From the NCBI RefSeq assembly GCF_018070025.1, contig NZ_JAGPYQ010000001.1:4278001-4342000 (forward strand): 64,000 nucleotides of DNA. Reading direction: 5' to 3'. The stretch is from Streptomyces liliiviolaceus. Its GTDB lineage: Bacteria > Actinomycetota > Actinomycetes > Streptomycetales > Streptomycetaceae. A program made the position numbers and the translations under genes. Below are positions 40,901-49,310 of this stretch, in pieces; within the stretch, counting starts at the first letter, position 1; the number at the start of each line of letters is the position of its first letter. The notes beneath the pieces were generated by a model, which was not told where the DNA came from, searched no databases, and was given only the letters and a program-made list of their open reading frames with translations.

Positions 40901-41370
40901 CCGGCGTGCGGTGCGACTGGACCCGCTTCCTCCAACTCGTCGAGCACGCCCTGCCCCTGGGCCTGGAGGGGCTGCCGGATCTGGAGAACGCGCTCGCTCT
41001 GGTCCGGGGCCGGCCGTTCGGCAACAGGCCCCTCCCCTGGGCCGAGCCTTACCAGCAGGAGATGACCACCCGCATCATCGACGTCGCACACGCCGTGGCC
41101 ACCCACCGCACCGAACCGGGTCCGTACCGCGACCTCGGTGCGGCGCGCCGGGCCGTCGCGACTGGCCTCGACGTCGACGACACCGCGGAGTTGCTGTACC
41201 GCAACAACATGAGAATCGAAGCCGCAGCGGGCAACCGCTCAGGGCTGCACACCGTCATCGCCCGCGTCCAACAGATCAACCACATGCTGGACTGCTCGCT
41301 GGAGACGGAGACCGAACAGCTCATCAGTGAGTTACTCGGTGGTCCCAGCCGCCGCAGCACCCCACTCTGA
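37975..41370 (+). CDS. Large membrane protein with LysM repeats and a BTAD/winged-helix C-terminus
   Basis: The product has 1131 residues. N-terminal spans lie near 22-45, 75-98 and 110-130, then two LysM modules (about 175-225, and 259-320 with VEPGDSLSRIAAEEL and DLIYPGQQIAVPG), a Ser/Pro/Ala-rich spacer, another span near 436-455 (LRLVLGAGALLAAAVTGALA), and a cytosolic region of about 650 residues. The last 240 contain an OmpR-like winged helix (IQVLGPVKVTGVDS near 888) and a bacterial transcriptional activator domain ending in tandem TPR-like helices. LysM binds peptidoglycan, so the protein could sense the wall outside and act on DNA inside. A TTA codon at 41332 near its end may need bldA. 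Confidence 0.82.
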   Translation: MPHSPAPVHHRGSGGPRAVVRGLLALAALTALFGGVPALLLAAGTLPAAVPTLDAAREMLLRPDEDGSGLLATMTVAAWIAWLWLVVPVLIEVIAVLARRTTPRLPGLAAGQQLAGLLLGSIVLATPAAAASAVTPAPAATALHAPPADQATNSQPSVPAPSEASEKTAPAGKVREFTVGAEDTTWWELAEQLLGDGARSTELQRLNPEVPTTATVVPQGTTLRVPGHAGILSETPDSGLRTQFASTVRNAAPDQEGALVTVEPGDSLSRIAAEELHDGNKWPQLFEANRGTPQPDGLPRITDPDLIYPGQQIAVPGAAPGQPAHPRQDTDDGSGNRDSAPPREDGAERDPGAAGRGQLTAPSRSATPEATSPAPSESRGPAERPSQSQGVAAGPSSSSSASSAPSSGASAGAAPPTRPASEPPASSPDDQAPRLRLVLGAGALLAAAVTGALATRRMLQRRRRKPGETIAIASETAPAEAQLAAAAESGRPSRLDAALRTLAHHLIDGAPAPALRAVRIGARSVKVLPDDLTVEAPTPFTAGREGWWALSEDAELLDDGAARGVAPPYPGLVTLGSTDDGDLLLVNLPQLRTLLLDGDPLHITEVCAALALEVGMSPWANEVEIIAIGFGEDLPHLLPTARVAHVRHPAHALRDLSERLLEAHQLPQTRHQPYLLLCASALDADIAWAFADVIDKAGTVPVALVAPASSTAAHFPEAEVLNASRSEPQPLGYAGAEITVQRLEHAAYRQIINALKVSGQPPHAAEGPWKGVPKETVRGHEPAEPTRQAPSPPAATSSSWEADASGEIFQALLAATTGPSGLRLPTARTEHPPAAGSGPGSEVGLPSLAKAPGVDEAGVGDAREESAQGSPAVEGGEGEAHGPHAPEIQVLGPVKVTGVDSTGHGPRMAQLAALLFFRPGRSADVLCSDMDPVHPWTTSTLNARLQGLRRCLGNDLAGQPYVPRRSSGEAPYRLSPGVRCDWTRFLQLVEHALPLGLEGLPDLENALALVRGRPFGNRPLPWAEPYQQEMTTRIIDVAHAVATHRTEPGPYRDLGAARRAVATGLDVDDTAELLYRNNMRIEAAAGNRSGLHTVIARVQQINHMLDCSLETETEQLISELLGGPSRRSTPL

Positions 41371-41499
41371 ACCCGCCAACACGTGGAAACTGTGGGGGAG
41401 GTTACGGAACAGGGTGGTCCCCGCAGCTGCCCCAGCAGAAGTTGCCGCGGCACGCCTCAACCCGTCGTTGCCCGGCCGCCATCACCCCACGGGGCCACA

Positions 41500-41871
41500 C
41501 GCCGAATCCTCTCGCCCGCCGAGGCCCCGCCGGAAGGTGACCGGATCCAGATCGAAACCGCCCTAGCCAGCTGCCCTGAACGGACGCCGCTCACCGAGCG
41601 TGTGCACTTCTTCGGCCGCACGCTCACCCACCTTCCCGGCAACCGGCTCCCCGACTGAATCGGAAAAGTTGACACCGCCACCGAACTACCCAGCCTCCGC
41701 CCCTTTGCCCAGCACCTCCTGCGCGACCTCGACGCTGTCATCGCCAGCCTCCCCCTGCCCTGGAATTCCGGCGTCGTAGAAGGCCACCTCAAGTGGATCA
41801 AGATGCTCAAACGCCAGATGTTCGGCTGCGCAGGATTCGAACTCCTCCGCACGCGCGTCCTGCCCTCATCG
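41500..41871 (+). pseudogene. ISL3-family transposase, 3' remnant
   Basis: The frame reads RRILSPAEAPPEGDRIQIET, then CPERTPLTERVHFFG, meets TGA at 41656-41658 where W is expected, and continues LPSLRPFAQHLLRDLDAVI, WNSGVVEGHLKWIKMLKRQM and FGCAGFELLRTRVL. That is the catalytic C-terminal half of an ISL3-family transposase, with the WNSGxVEGHxxxxKxLKRQMFGRAG end motif intact. The N-terminal half is gone and there is an in-frame nonsense codon, so it is dead. A second piece of the same end, in the opposite orientation, lies at 55857-55940. Confidence 0.8.
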
Positions 41872-41879
41872 ATCCCAGG

Positions 41880-42155
41880 TCAGGAGTCGTCCTCGGAAAA
41901 TCCGAAACCTTCAGGGAAGTTCTCCAGGAACGCAAGGCGCGAAGGATCGGCCTCCTCCGCAGCCATCGAACTGAGCAGGTCGATGAATTCGCTTCGCTGA
42001 TCACTCGACAGCTGCGTCACCAGATGGGCGACGCCCTCCAAGACCGTGACCGCGTCATCCGGATCTATCTGTTCGTCCTCGCACCCCTCAACGAACCAGA
42101 GGACATCCACCAAAGCCTCCGCCAGAGCGTGGGTCAGCGACGGGTATACAGGCAT
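41880..42155 (-). CDS. Small acidic hypothetical protein
   Basis: The product has 91 residues from ATG 42155. It is strongly acidic and helical (LTHALAEALVDVLWFVEGCE, DPDDAVTVLEGVAHLVTQL, SDQRSEFIDLLSSMAAEE), with the frequent D/E expected of small streptomycete immunity-like or structural proteins. No motif or membrane segment is seen. The stop abuts the ISL3 remnant, so the 3' end may have been changed by the element. The family is not recognised. Confidence 0.6.
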   Translation of the reverse strand: MPVYPSLTHALAEALVDVLWFVEGCEDEQIDPDDAVTVLEGVAHLVTQLSSDQRSEFIDLLSSMAAEEADPSRLAFLENFPEGFGFSEDDS

Positions 42156-42338
42156 CGGAACGATCTCCCACTATACGAAGAACAGAGCGCGGACATCCTG
42201 CCAGGCGCCTCGGACTGCACTATCGGTGAGCCCTCCACGCCACGTGGGCCACAACATGGTGTCCCCGAGAAAATCGGCGCGCTCTTCGACGGACAGTCGA
42301 TCCCGGGAGGGGCTTCGTAGATTTCCCGCTCGTGCTGC

Positions 42339-42875
42339 TCAGCCATGGGCTTTGATGCCGTCCAGGGCCATGGCGAGTACACGGTCCCGTTGCGCCTCCT
42401 GGACGAAGTTCGCCCCGCTGACGCCGTTGACCAGGAAGAGCACGTCGTTGTCACGTCGGGCCTGGCCGCGCCGGCGGCCTGGGCACATTCCAGGAGCCGG
42501 CGGCCCGCCGCGTGGATCATGTCGCGGCCGGTCGCGAGCATCTCCGTGCGGTGGGCGATGGCGTCGTAGATGGCCTTCTTGGTGGTCGCGTAGCTGAGGA
42601 ACTGGCGCAGCCAGCTCCAGGGCGTCCCACGGCTCCAGACTGACCACCAGCTCGGCCGCCATACGGGCCAGGGCTTCGACCTCGTCCAGATAGACGGTCT
42701 CGAACAGATGCTGGCGTGTGGGGAAGTTGCGGTAGAGGGTCGCGATGTTGACCCCGGCCTGCCGAGCGATCCCCTCCAGCGAGGCATCGGCGCCCTCGGC
42801 GGCGAAATTCCCACGGGCGGCGGAAAGCAGTGCGTCGAAGTTGCGGCGGGCGTCGGCGCGCGCGGGCCTGCTCAC
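42339..42875 (-). pseudogene. TetR-family regulator broken by two frameshifts
   Basis: A GTG at 42875 opens VSRPARADARRNFDALLSAA and the TetR helix-turn-helix (SLEGIARQAGVNIATLYRNFPTR) is intact to about residue 65. After SLEPWDAL near 42620 the plausible continuation (SWLRQFLSYATTKKAIYDAI, then LLECAQAAGAARPDV) is in the next frame, and near 42455 the frame shifts back to DNDVLFLVNGVSGANF and ends at 42339. Two single-base indels that nearly cancel explain all three pieces. The regulator is inactive unless these are sequencing errors. Its target was probably a neighbour that is now missing. Confidence 0.75.
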
Positions 42876-42928
42876 GACGGAACGGGCTTCGCCCCGCCCG
42901 CCGGACTCGATTCGCTGAGGGGGCACGG

Positions 42929-43021
42929 ATGCGAGCATCGAAGTCCAAAGTTCAGCTATACGCCGCGAACCGACGGGATCACCGGATCGAGGACCTGTCG
43001 ATCCGTCTGCTGGCAGAGCGG
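42929..43021 (+). pseudogene. IS21-family IstA N-terminal remnant
   Basis: MRASKSKVQLYAANRRDHRI and EDLSIRLLAERYGVHRREVRKG match the first 35 residues of IS21-type IstA transposases, with the helix-turn-helix of the Ser/Arg-rich, HGVHRRTV-like pattern. After about 43021 the sequence leaves the family. It begins 54 bases from the start of the TetR pseudogene, divergent from it. No IstB is present. It is a short insertion-sequence scar. Confidence 0.65.
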
Positions 43022-43115
43022 TACGGAGTTCACCGGCGTGAGGTCCGTAAGGGGCGACGGACACATGATGACCTGCGGCTTGACACAGATTATGCCGCCG
43101 TGAGACGGCAACCCA

Positions 43116-43640
43116 TCACGAGCGGAGGGACAGCAGGATCCGGCGTCTATGCAGGTTGATGCCAGCAACTTCGACCATGGCCTCATCATCAATCTGCAAG
43201 ACGCTCTCAGGCTGATCCGCATCCCGCTCTGCGAGCTCATGGATCGGAACCAGTCCCGCGAAATTCTCGTGGACTTGCACGAACGCTCCGATCCTCACGA
43301 CCCTCTCCACACGGCCCGGAATCAGGCGACCGAACTGAACGCGAGCGAACTCCTCAAGCGGATCCGGATAAAGCGCCTTCAGCGAAAAGGAAGCCCGTTC
43401 CCGCTCGACATCGACGTCCAGGACCACGATGGTGACCTCCTGTCCGACCTCCACGATGTCCGACACCGCCTCGAAGTGATGAGCCCAGGTCAACTCGGCT
43501 GCGTTCACCAGTCCGTGGAATCCTCCGATGTCGACGAACGCGCCGAACCTCTCGATGGACGACACCACCCCTTTGCAGACCTGGCCCCGCTCCAGCGTCT
43601 CCAGGACCGTCCAGCCACCTCGGCCTGCCGTCTCCGCCAT
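43116..43640 (-). CDS. Two-domain S1 RNA-binding protein
   Basis: The product has 174 residues with two S1 (OB-fold) modules. The first runs about 18-90, with GQVCKGVVSSIERFGAFVDI and a GHLV-type loop, and the second about 102-174, with LIPGRVERVVRIGAFVQVHE and NFAGLVPIHEL. This is like a pared-down ribosomal protein S1. Such short S1 paralogs occur in streptomycete chromosomes and probably bind RNA or mRNA leaders. The 3' end overlaps no gene. A longer frame on the same strand is a shadow. ATG 43640 is the first start. Confidence 0.8.
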   Translation of the reverse strand: MAETAGRGGWTVLETLERGQVCKGVVSSIERFGAFVDIGGFHGLVNAAELTWAHHFEAVSDIVEVGQEVTIVVLDVDVERERASFSLKALYPDPLEEFARVQFGRLIPGRVERVVRIGAFVQVHENFAGLVPIHELAERDADQPESVLQIDDEAMVEVAGINLHRRRILLSLRS

Positions 43641-43794
43641 ACCGCCACCCCATCGTCAACGGCCAGGACTCTCACGTCGGAACAGCGCGAGAGAGGCGGC
43701 AGAGCGGCCTGAAGGTGGGGCCAAAACTCGTTGTTGGGTGGGGCCACGACTCATCGGTGAAGCCAGCTGCGCGCGTGTCTCGCACCGGTTGGTG

Positions 43795-45159
43795 TCACAG
43801 GCCGGCGGCGGCGAGGATCCGGTACATCGTCGCCAGAGGCAGCAAGGAGTTGGCGGCTGCGTCGTCCACGACCTCGGGGTCTTCATCCGACAGCAGTCGC
43901 TTCCGAAGTGTTTCCGGGGTGTTGGGGTGCCGGGCGACCCCGCGTCGCAGAAACGGCTCGGCTTCGAGGGCGAGTTGGTCCAGGACCTTCGCGGGTAGCT
44001 CCCGGTCCTGCAGTGCGACGTAGCGCACATACGGGCTCGGTTCGTCGGCGAACGTACGCAACCTGTGACGAGGGAAGTTGGGATGGTCGACGAGTCGCGC
44101 GCGAATGTGGAATACGTCGCCATGAGCGCGCACCAGCTGCTCCAGGACTTCCGCCGGAGCGTCCGGCCGACGGGCAGCAGCACGCCGAACGGCGAGATCC
44201 GGATCGTCGTCCAACCGACGCCAGGCTTCCTCGGGCAGGTCACGGCAGGAGGCCAGTACGTGTCGGAACGCGGCGTGCGGACAGTCGAGGTAGGTCATCC
44301 GCTCACTGAGGGGCGCGTCGCGCAGCCAGTCCGGCTTGGCCGTATTCCAGTCCAGCATCTCGGCCTCGATGTTTCCTGCCGCGCGTTCGGCTGCGACGCG
44401 TGTATGGAGTCGGTCCCGGGTTTCGGCGTCGACGTGGCGGCTGTTGGCCACCGTGAGACGTACCAGCGGGTTGTCGATCTCCAGCAGCCGGGCGGCCATC
44501 TCGGCCGACAGATGCGGGTTACCGGCGACAGCCTGGTGGACCTCCTCGTCCCCGCTGCGCATGAGGTGGACGAACTGGTCCGACGTGAGGGGGATGTAGT
44601 GCGACACGTTCACGCGCATCGCGGGGTCAGCGAGGCAGCGGTCCCGCCATGCTGGCGGGACGCCTGGTTGGCTGCGTTCGGTGGCGGCTGCGCGCACCCG
44701 CTCGTCCGGGTCGGCGAGCAGTCCTACTTGTATGTCGAGGGGCCGGTCGTGCCAGGTTCCCGCGACCGCGGCCCGCAGCATCGGACTCGGTGCGCCTGCA
44801 AGTGCGGTCCGGGGCCGGCCGTAAGCCTCTTCCAGGTCATCAATGCCGAGCGTCACCCCGCACTCGACCATGTTCCGCACGAAGTTCGTGTACGCGTCGC
44901 GGATCGCGGGATCAGGATGCTCGGCGATGCGGCGACGCATCGTTTCAGAGACTCGCTCCCCGTGAAGCCGCACCGCGGTGTCGTGGTCGCCAGACGCCAG
45001 CAACGCCTCGACCACGGCGTCCGCCAGCAGGCCGTGCCGCGCCACCAGCCCATGCCGCCCGGCCCGGTGCGCCGCCAGGCGCACCTGCACGTCCTGAGGG
45101 GCGGCTGGATTCCGCCCCAGGCCGGACAGTTGAGGGTGCTGAAGGCTCGTCATCCGCAC
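43795..45159 (-). CDS. LRV/HEAT-like repeat protein
   Basis: The product has 454 residues built of short helical repeats. Recurring units such as VRAAATERSQPGVPP, VHQAVAGNPHLSAEMAARLL, VRLTVANSRHVDAETRDRL, VRRAAARRPDAPAEVLEQL and LRRGVARHPNTPETLRKRLL fit the leucine-rich repeat variant (LRV) or HEAT-like pattern found in many Streptomyces genomes. Some members are regulatory scaffolds. No catalytic motif is seen. ATG 45159 and ATG 45153 are both possible starts. Confidence 0.75.
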   Translation of the reverse strand: MRMTSLQHPQLSGLGRNPAAPQDVQVRLAAHRAGRHGLVARHGLLADAVVEALLASGDHDTAVRLHGERVSETMRRRIAEHPDPAIRDAYTNFVRNMVECGVTLGIDDLEEAYGRPRTALAGAPSPMLRAAVAGTWHDRPLDIQVGLLADPDERVRAAATERSQPGVPPAWRDRCLADPAMRVNVSHYIPLTSDQFVHLMRSGDEEVHQAVAGNPHLSAEMAARLLEIDNPLVRLTVANSRHVDAETRDRLHTRVAAERAAGNIEAEMLDWNTAKPDWLRDAPLSERMTYLDCPHAAFRHVLASCRDLPEEAWRRLDDDPDLAVRRAAARRPDAPAEVLEQLVRAHGDVFHIRARLVDHPNFPRHRLRTFADEPSPYVRYVALQDRELPAKVLDQLALEAEPFLRRGVARHPNTPETLRKRLLSDEDPEVVDDAAANSLLPLATMYRILAAAGL

Positions 45160-45611
45160 AACCTAGCCGCCCCTGCCGAAGACACCCGACGGCACCGAGC
45201 GCACAAGGGTGCTCGATCCTTCCGCCGCATGCAAACCCGCTCGCACTGCCAAACGCTCGACCCAGGCGTGCGACCCGTACATCGCACTGATCACGTCGGT
45301 GAGCCGGCGCCGCTGCCGGTCTCCGGGGAAGGGCAGGAGAGCGTCACGGTCCTCTTCGGCCTTCGGACGCTGAGCCAGGCGACGGCAGGCCCAGTGCGAA
45401 GGCGCCGCTCTATGCTCCTCTCGTAGGCTGCCATCTCCACCAGCCGGACACGGCCCATTCGTCCCTCTGGTGTGCGGGCTGGCTTGCCACGGTAGGCGAA
45501 CGTCACCTGGTCATCGCGTTCGAGGCACTGTCAGACGAGGCCGTTGATAGCGCAGCCTACCGAGGGCGGCGGAAACCGCCGTTGCAACATGGGACGGCGA
45601 CTGCCCTGTCA
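45160..45611. other. Intergenic region with doubtful short frames
   Basis: About 450 bases. A minus-strand frame at 45291-45506 (71 residues, with RLVEMAAYERSIERRLRTG) has coding-like composition but no start context and no known family. A small GC hairpin (CGGCGG AAA CCGCCG) lies at 45567-45581. Otherwise nothing is recognised. The left side is the region upstream of the LRV gene, so its promoter should be here. Confidence 0.4.
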
Positions 45612-46754
45612 CTACTCTGTCGGCGCCCGGTGGCGGGTGAGAGCCTCCCAACGCCGTGTGAAGTCCTCGACCTGGCCGACCAGATAGGCAGTGGTGATGG
45701 GCTTGTTGTGCTGCGCAGTGATCCCCTGCCGTGCACACTCCTGCGCAATGGCATCAAGCGATACAGTGCCGCCGCGCGCCCGCTGCTCGGCCCAGAGGTT
45801 GTAGAGGCGGAAGGGCAGCAGATAGCGACGCAGGTTGGAGGGGCTGACGGGCTCCGCCCCTCGGCCTTTCATGCCTTTTTCCTCCGCAAGGTAGGCGGAC
45901 AGTCGCTCAGCCTCCTTCGTCGAGGACTGCAGTCCGTGGCCGCGACGCGTCTGGAACTCCGACCACGCCAGGTAGTACCGGTCGACGGTGGTGAGTCCAG
46001 CAGTTGCGGCAGCCGCCTGCCCCTTCTCTCTTGAGGGCGGCGGGGTGTCGATGGCAGTGCTCACGTGGAGGCCGACCGGCTCCCTGGTCGCTCGGGCCGC
46101 ACCCTTGGGGGGCGCCTGCTGTGGTTCGGGTTCTACCGCCTTGCGCTCAGCGGCCTTCTGCTCGGCCGGACCAGCTGCCGTGATCTGCGTGTGAGGCTCG
46201 GGTCGGGCAAACTCGCGCTCCTGGAAACGCGCGACAAACTCCTTGAGGTCTTCGCCGGTGAGGCGCCGGCCACCGGCGCCCGTGACGACGTCCCGCTCGT
46301 ACACGTACGACGCGAGGTTGTCCGCGTCGGGGTGGACGCCGTATTCCTGCTCGTAGCGGTGACAGGCGCCCACGAAGTACTCGGACCACGACAGGTCTGA
46401 CGGCGCTTCCCCGACGGCCGTCTGCCCGTCGGCGACCTCGTAGCGGTGCTGAAGGACGAGCAGGAGCGGCTCCAGTTGCTCTTCGGTAAGCGGCTCGCCG
46501 GCCCCGTTGGAGATGCCGTAATGGTCGCGGAGCCAGAGTGCCCATTGCGCGACGGTGGGTGCCGTCTGGAACCGTGCGATGAACTCCCGGTGGGTCTCGG
46601 CGAACCGGTCCTCCGCGCCAGCGGATGGCCTGCGCGGTGTCCCTGAGCGTTCGGGCGGCGCGGTGGACGCCTATGCCCGCGTCGATGCCGATCGGGAACA
46701 CGTAGCTGAAGTTCCCGAAGCCCTTCTCCAGGGCCAGTTCACGCACCGCGGCGT
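45612..46754 (-). pseudogene. DUF2637/SpdB-like plasmid-type protein, 5' end cut by an IS element and frameshifted
   Basis: The first readable residues, at 46746, are VRELALEKGFGNFSYVFPIG, ending IDAGI, a DUF2637-type membrane segment (a family of streptomycete plasmid transfer/spread proteins). The ISAs1 element starts immediately upstream, so the 5' part is lost. Near 46630 the frame must change (+1) to reach AEDRFAETHREFIARFQTAP, and from there an unbroken frame runs to 45612. That part has LWLRDHYG, an acidic helical middle, and the well-conserved tail VDRYYLAWSEFQTRRG and PSNLRRYLLPFRLYNLWAEQ known from conjugative plasmids. The gene is therefore broken, although a 253-residue product could start at GTG 46373. 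Confidence 0.65.
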
Positions 46755-48092
46755 CAGGGCGTGATCAAGTTCCCTGAGCGTCCGGGTTGTTGGTGATGCC
46801 CAGGAGTGGGAGGGTTCGGTCGGGCTGATCGCGGATTGCGCGGGTGGTCTTGGCGATGTTGACGGCTCCGAGGGTTTTGAGCAGGCCGATGGCGAGGTTA
46901 CGGAAGGTGGCCATGGCGCGGGGTGCGGTGCCGGTGTGGAGGGTGGAGGCGTCCTCGGCGTAGGTCACGTCTCTCACGTGGTGCAGGGCCTCGACGGCCC
47001 AGTGGCCGCGGACGGCGGCGGCGAGTTCGGCCGGGTGGTCTGGTGGGCGTCGAGGCTGGTGACGGCGTAGATGGTCTCGCGGCTCTCGCGCTCGCCGGTC
47101 TGTTTGCGGCGTCGGTGGACGCGGAGAGCGAGGCGGCCGTGGGGGAAGGCGATCCCGCCGAGTTCGTCGGCGATGCCGCAGGTCTTGATCGAGCGGGACT
47201 CCTGGCGGCCGTGTCCGGCAGAGGAAGCGGTGTGCTGGACGGCGATGTCAGGCCAGGGCAGGGCGGCGAGCTGCCGGTGGGCGGTCGGCTGATTCCGCTT
47301 GATCATGGCGATGTAGTGGGCGTTCTTCGTCTCGACCAGCCAGGTGACGTTCGCCTTGACCGAGTGCAGGGCGTCGAAGGTGACGACGGTGCCGGTCAGG
47401 TCCAGCGGTTCGAGCAGGGGCCGGAAGTGCGCGGTCTCGTTCGTCTTGGTTCCGACCTCGGCCTGGGCGAGGGTCAGGGCCCGGTGGTGAGTGACGGCGG
47501 AGAGCAGGTGTCTGCGGCTGGCGGACAGGCGGGCCGATCCCCGCAGTGACTTGCCGTCGACGGCGATCACCAGTCGTTTACCCGGGACTGTTCCCGCGGT
47601 GTTCCGGGCGGTGAGGTAGGCGCCGACCGCTTGGTCCAAGGTGTCACCGTCGACGGCCGCGAGCACGCGGCCGATCGTGGTCCGCGAGGGGGCACGGCGC
47701 CACCTGAGCGGATGCCGGCGGACTCCGACGGCCGTCAGCACGGTGTCCGAGGCCCGTGCCGCCCACTCGGCGTTCTCATCCACGCTCCTCATTCCGGAGA
47801 CGGCCGCGCAGGCACAGACGAGGAGGATCGCGGTCAGCGAGTACCAGCGGCCCCGCCTCGCCCGCGGGTCAGGCACCCGCTCCAGAAAGGGCCGCAGGTC
47901 AGCGACTTGACTGGCATCCAGCGGACCCAGCTTCACCAGCACCGGCGGGATGAGAGAAGATGCAGCGGCAGGCACGGGCCACCTCATGATCGTTGAGCTT
48001 CGACACCCCAATGATCACGAAGCCCGTGCCTGCTCTGCTATGCACCCCAACCGGTCACGGCCCGCCCGACCCCGGAACTCGCCCAAGCCCTG
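46755..48092 (-). mobile_element. ISAs1-family insertion sequence, 1338 bp
   Basis: The left end CAGGGCGTGATCAAGTTCC and the right end (read inward) CAGGGCTTGGGCGAGTTCC are imperfect 19-base terminal inverted repeats at 46755-46773 and 48074-48092. They enclose one long transposase region of the right length for the family. No convincing target duplication flanks it (CGCGGCGT on the left, GCGCCGGT on the right). The left side disrupts the DUF2637-like gene, and the right end lies 8 bases from the stop of the ATP-binding protein gene. Boundaries are my estimate from the repeats. Confidence 0.65.
46765..48011 (-). pseudogene. ISAs1-family DDE transposase, frameshifted
   Basis: The first 345 residues from 48011 hold an ISAs1-type core: LRPFLERVPDPRARRGRWY, LAVAAGxxxS-like entry, VIAVDGKSLRGSARLS (first catalytic Asp), VVTFDALHS (second Asp) and HYIAMIKRNQPT. 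The family's end ([20 protein letters not shown] with the final Glu, then [10 protein letters not shown]) is also present but in the next frame, 46977-46765. A one-base change near 47030-47045, inside DAHQTT-RP, separates them. The element would be inactive, unless this is a sequencing error. Confidence 0.75.
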
Positions 48093-48099
48093 GCGCCGG

Positions 48100-48519
48100 T
48101 CACCGGGTAGTACCGCAGGGAAGTTCTGCCCAGACCGTGTGGCCTGAGCTGACGGGTCGGTCACCCCAGTCGCATGAGAGCTCCTCGACGAGGCAGAGTC
48201 CACGGCCTCCTATGCCAAGGCCGAAGGACGGGTGCCGCCAAGTCGCCCGGACAACTTCAGTATTGAAGGCCGCGCCGTCATCGGTGACCTCAATCCTCAG
48301 CCGCTGATTACCGGCTGCGCTCTGAAGGGTGAGCACAAGACGCACCGGCGGTGAGCCGTGACGGAAAGCGTTGGTCAGTAGTTCGCTGGCGATGAGCACG
48401 GCATCGTCGGCGATGTCGTTCCTTCCCCATCCGGCAAGCTTCTCGCGGATGCCCTGGCGGGCTGAACTCAGGCAGCGGGCTGAGGCATTGATGACGTCTC
48501 CGCATTTGTTTTTCATCAC
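48100..48519 (-). CDS. RsbW-like ATP-binding protein (anti-sigma kinase fold)
   Basis: The product has 139 residues. It has the HATPase_c_2 motifs of actinomycete RsbW-like proteins: ASELLTNAFRHGSPPV (N box), IEVTDDGAAF (G1 box) and GIGGRGLCLVEELSCDWG (G2 box). These kinases bind anti-sigma antagonists or sigma factors. ATG codons at 48519 and 48516 are both possible. It lies next to a chaplin gene divergently. The 3' end is close to the ISAs1 right end but the last residues still fit the family. Confidence 0.8.
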   Translation of the reverse strand: MMKNKCGDVINASARCLSSARQGIREKLAGWGRNDIADDAVLIASELLTNAFRHGSPPVRLVLTLQSAAGNQRLRIEVTDDGAAFNTEVVRATWRHPSFGLGIGGRGLCLVEELSCDWGDRPVSSGHTVWAELPCGTTR

Positions 48520-48765
48520 AGATCATCTTCTTTCACGCTTACCTGTGATCCGTATCTGTCGCTGTGCTGGATTGCCGCGCAGGCCACCAATACGGCAGCC
48601 GAGTCGTGCGTCGTGGGTGTGCGGTCGCCTATTGCTCTTTTGGGGTGAATGCTTTGGTCGGCAGCAATCCGCGCCGGCCACCGACACGGATAACCGGTGA
48701 TCGCCGCAGTACGCGGTGATTCCGGTGGTCTCTGGCTGCCGGCAGCGACCGAAAAAGAGGTCCGT

Positions 48766-49035
48766 ATGAAGTCTCGTGTCATCAAGAGTGCCGCCCTGCT
48801 GGCTGCGGCCGGCTCCATCATTCTGGGTGGCGGGGCCGTGGCCTCCGCAGACAGTGGCGCGCAGGGTGCGGCCGTGGGCTCTCCAGGTGTGCTGTCGGGG
48901 AACCTGATTCAGGTGCCGATCCACGTGCCGGTCAACGTCTGTGGCAACACCGTCAGCATCATCGGCCTGCTCAACCCGGCCTTCGGTAACAGCTGCAGCA
49001 ACGGTGGCCACCACCAGGGAGGCATGTGGCGCTGA
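48766..49035 (+). CDS. Short chaplin
   Basis: The product has 89 residues from ATG 48766, with AGAGG ten bases upstream. A signal peptide (to about 29, ending GAVASA) is followed by a chaplin domain of about 40 residues: GSPGVLSGNLIQVPIHVPVN, VCGNTVSIIGLLNPAFGN and SCSN, with its two Cys. There is no LPXTG anchor, so it is a short, secreted chaplin like ChpD-H. Chaplins form amyloid fibrils on aerial hyphae. The last residues, HHQGGMWR, are extra. A strong terminator follows. It is the best phylogenetic marker in this window. Confidence 0.9.
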   Translation: MKSRVIKSAALLAAAGSIILGGGAVASADSGAQGAAVGSPGVLSGNLIQVPIHVPVNVCGNTVSIIGLLNPAFGNSCSNGGHHQGGMWR

Positions 49036-49106
49036 CCGCTGCGTCCTCTGAGCGCAGCAGGGTGTGAGACGCACGCCCTGACCTGACGGTGTGGTGTGTG
49101 AGCGGT

Positions 49107-49154
49107 CCCGTCCGTTCGGCGCCGGTGCAGTGAAGCCGGCGCCGAACGGACGGG
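49107..49154 (+). terminator. Strong hairpin terminator after the chaplin gene, 19-bp perfect stem
   Basis: A 19-base arm at 49107-49125 (CCCGTCCGTTCGGCGCCGG) pairs perfectly with 49136-49154, with the loop TGCAGTGAAG. It lies 71 bases after the chaplin stop. No T-run follows, as is common in high-GC actinomycetes. It is the longest perfect hairpin I found in the window. Confidence 0.85.
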
Positions 49155-49310
49155 CTCTCGGTCGCATCCGCCCGGCCGTGGGAACACCAATCGACGTTGT
49201 GTGAATAGGGTTAATCCGTAGCCCGGGGGCCTGCGGATTGGTCTGAAAAAGAAGTGCGCCGGATCGGGTGATCGACCAATCCGCGCAGCATTCAGGACCG
49301 GATTCCCCAC

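Noticed and set aside
46747..48100. Target-site duplication of the ISAs1 element
   Set aside because: The 8 bases on each side (CGCGGCGT and GCGCCGGT) do not match, so I claim only the inverted repeats.
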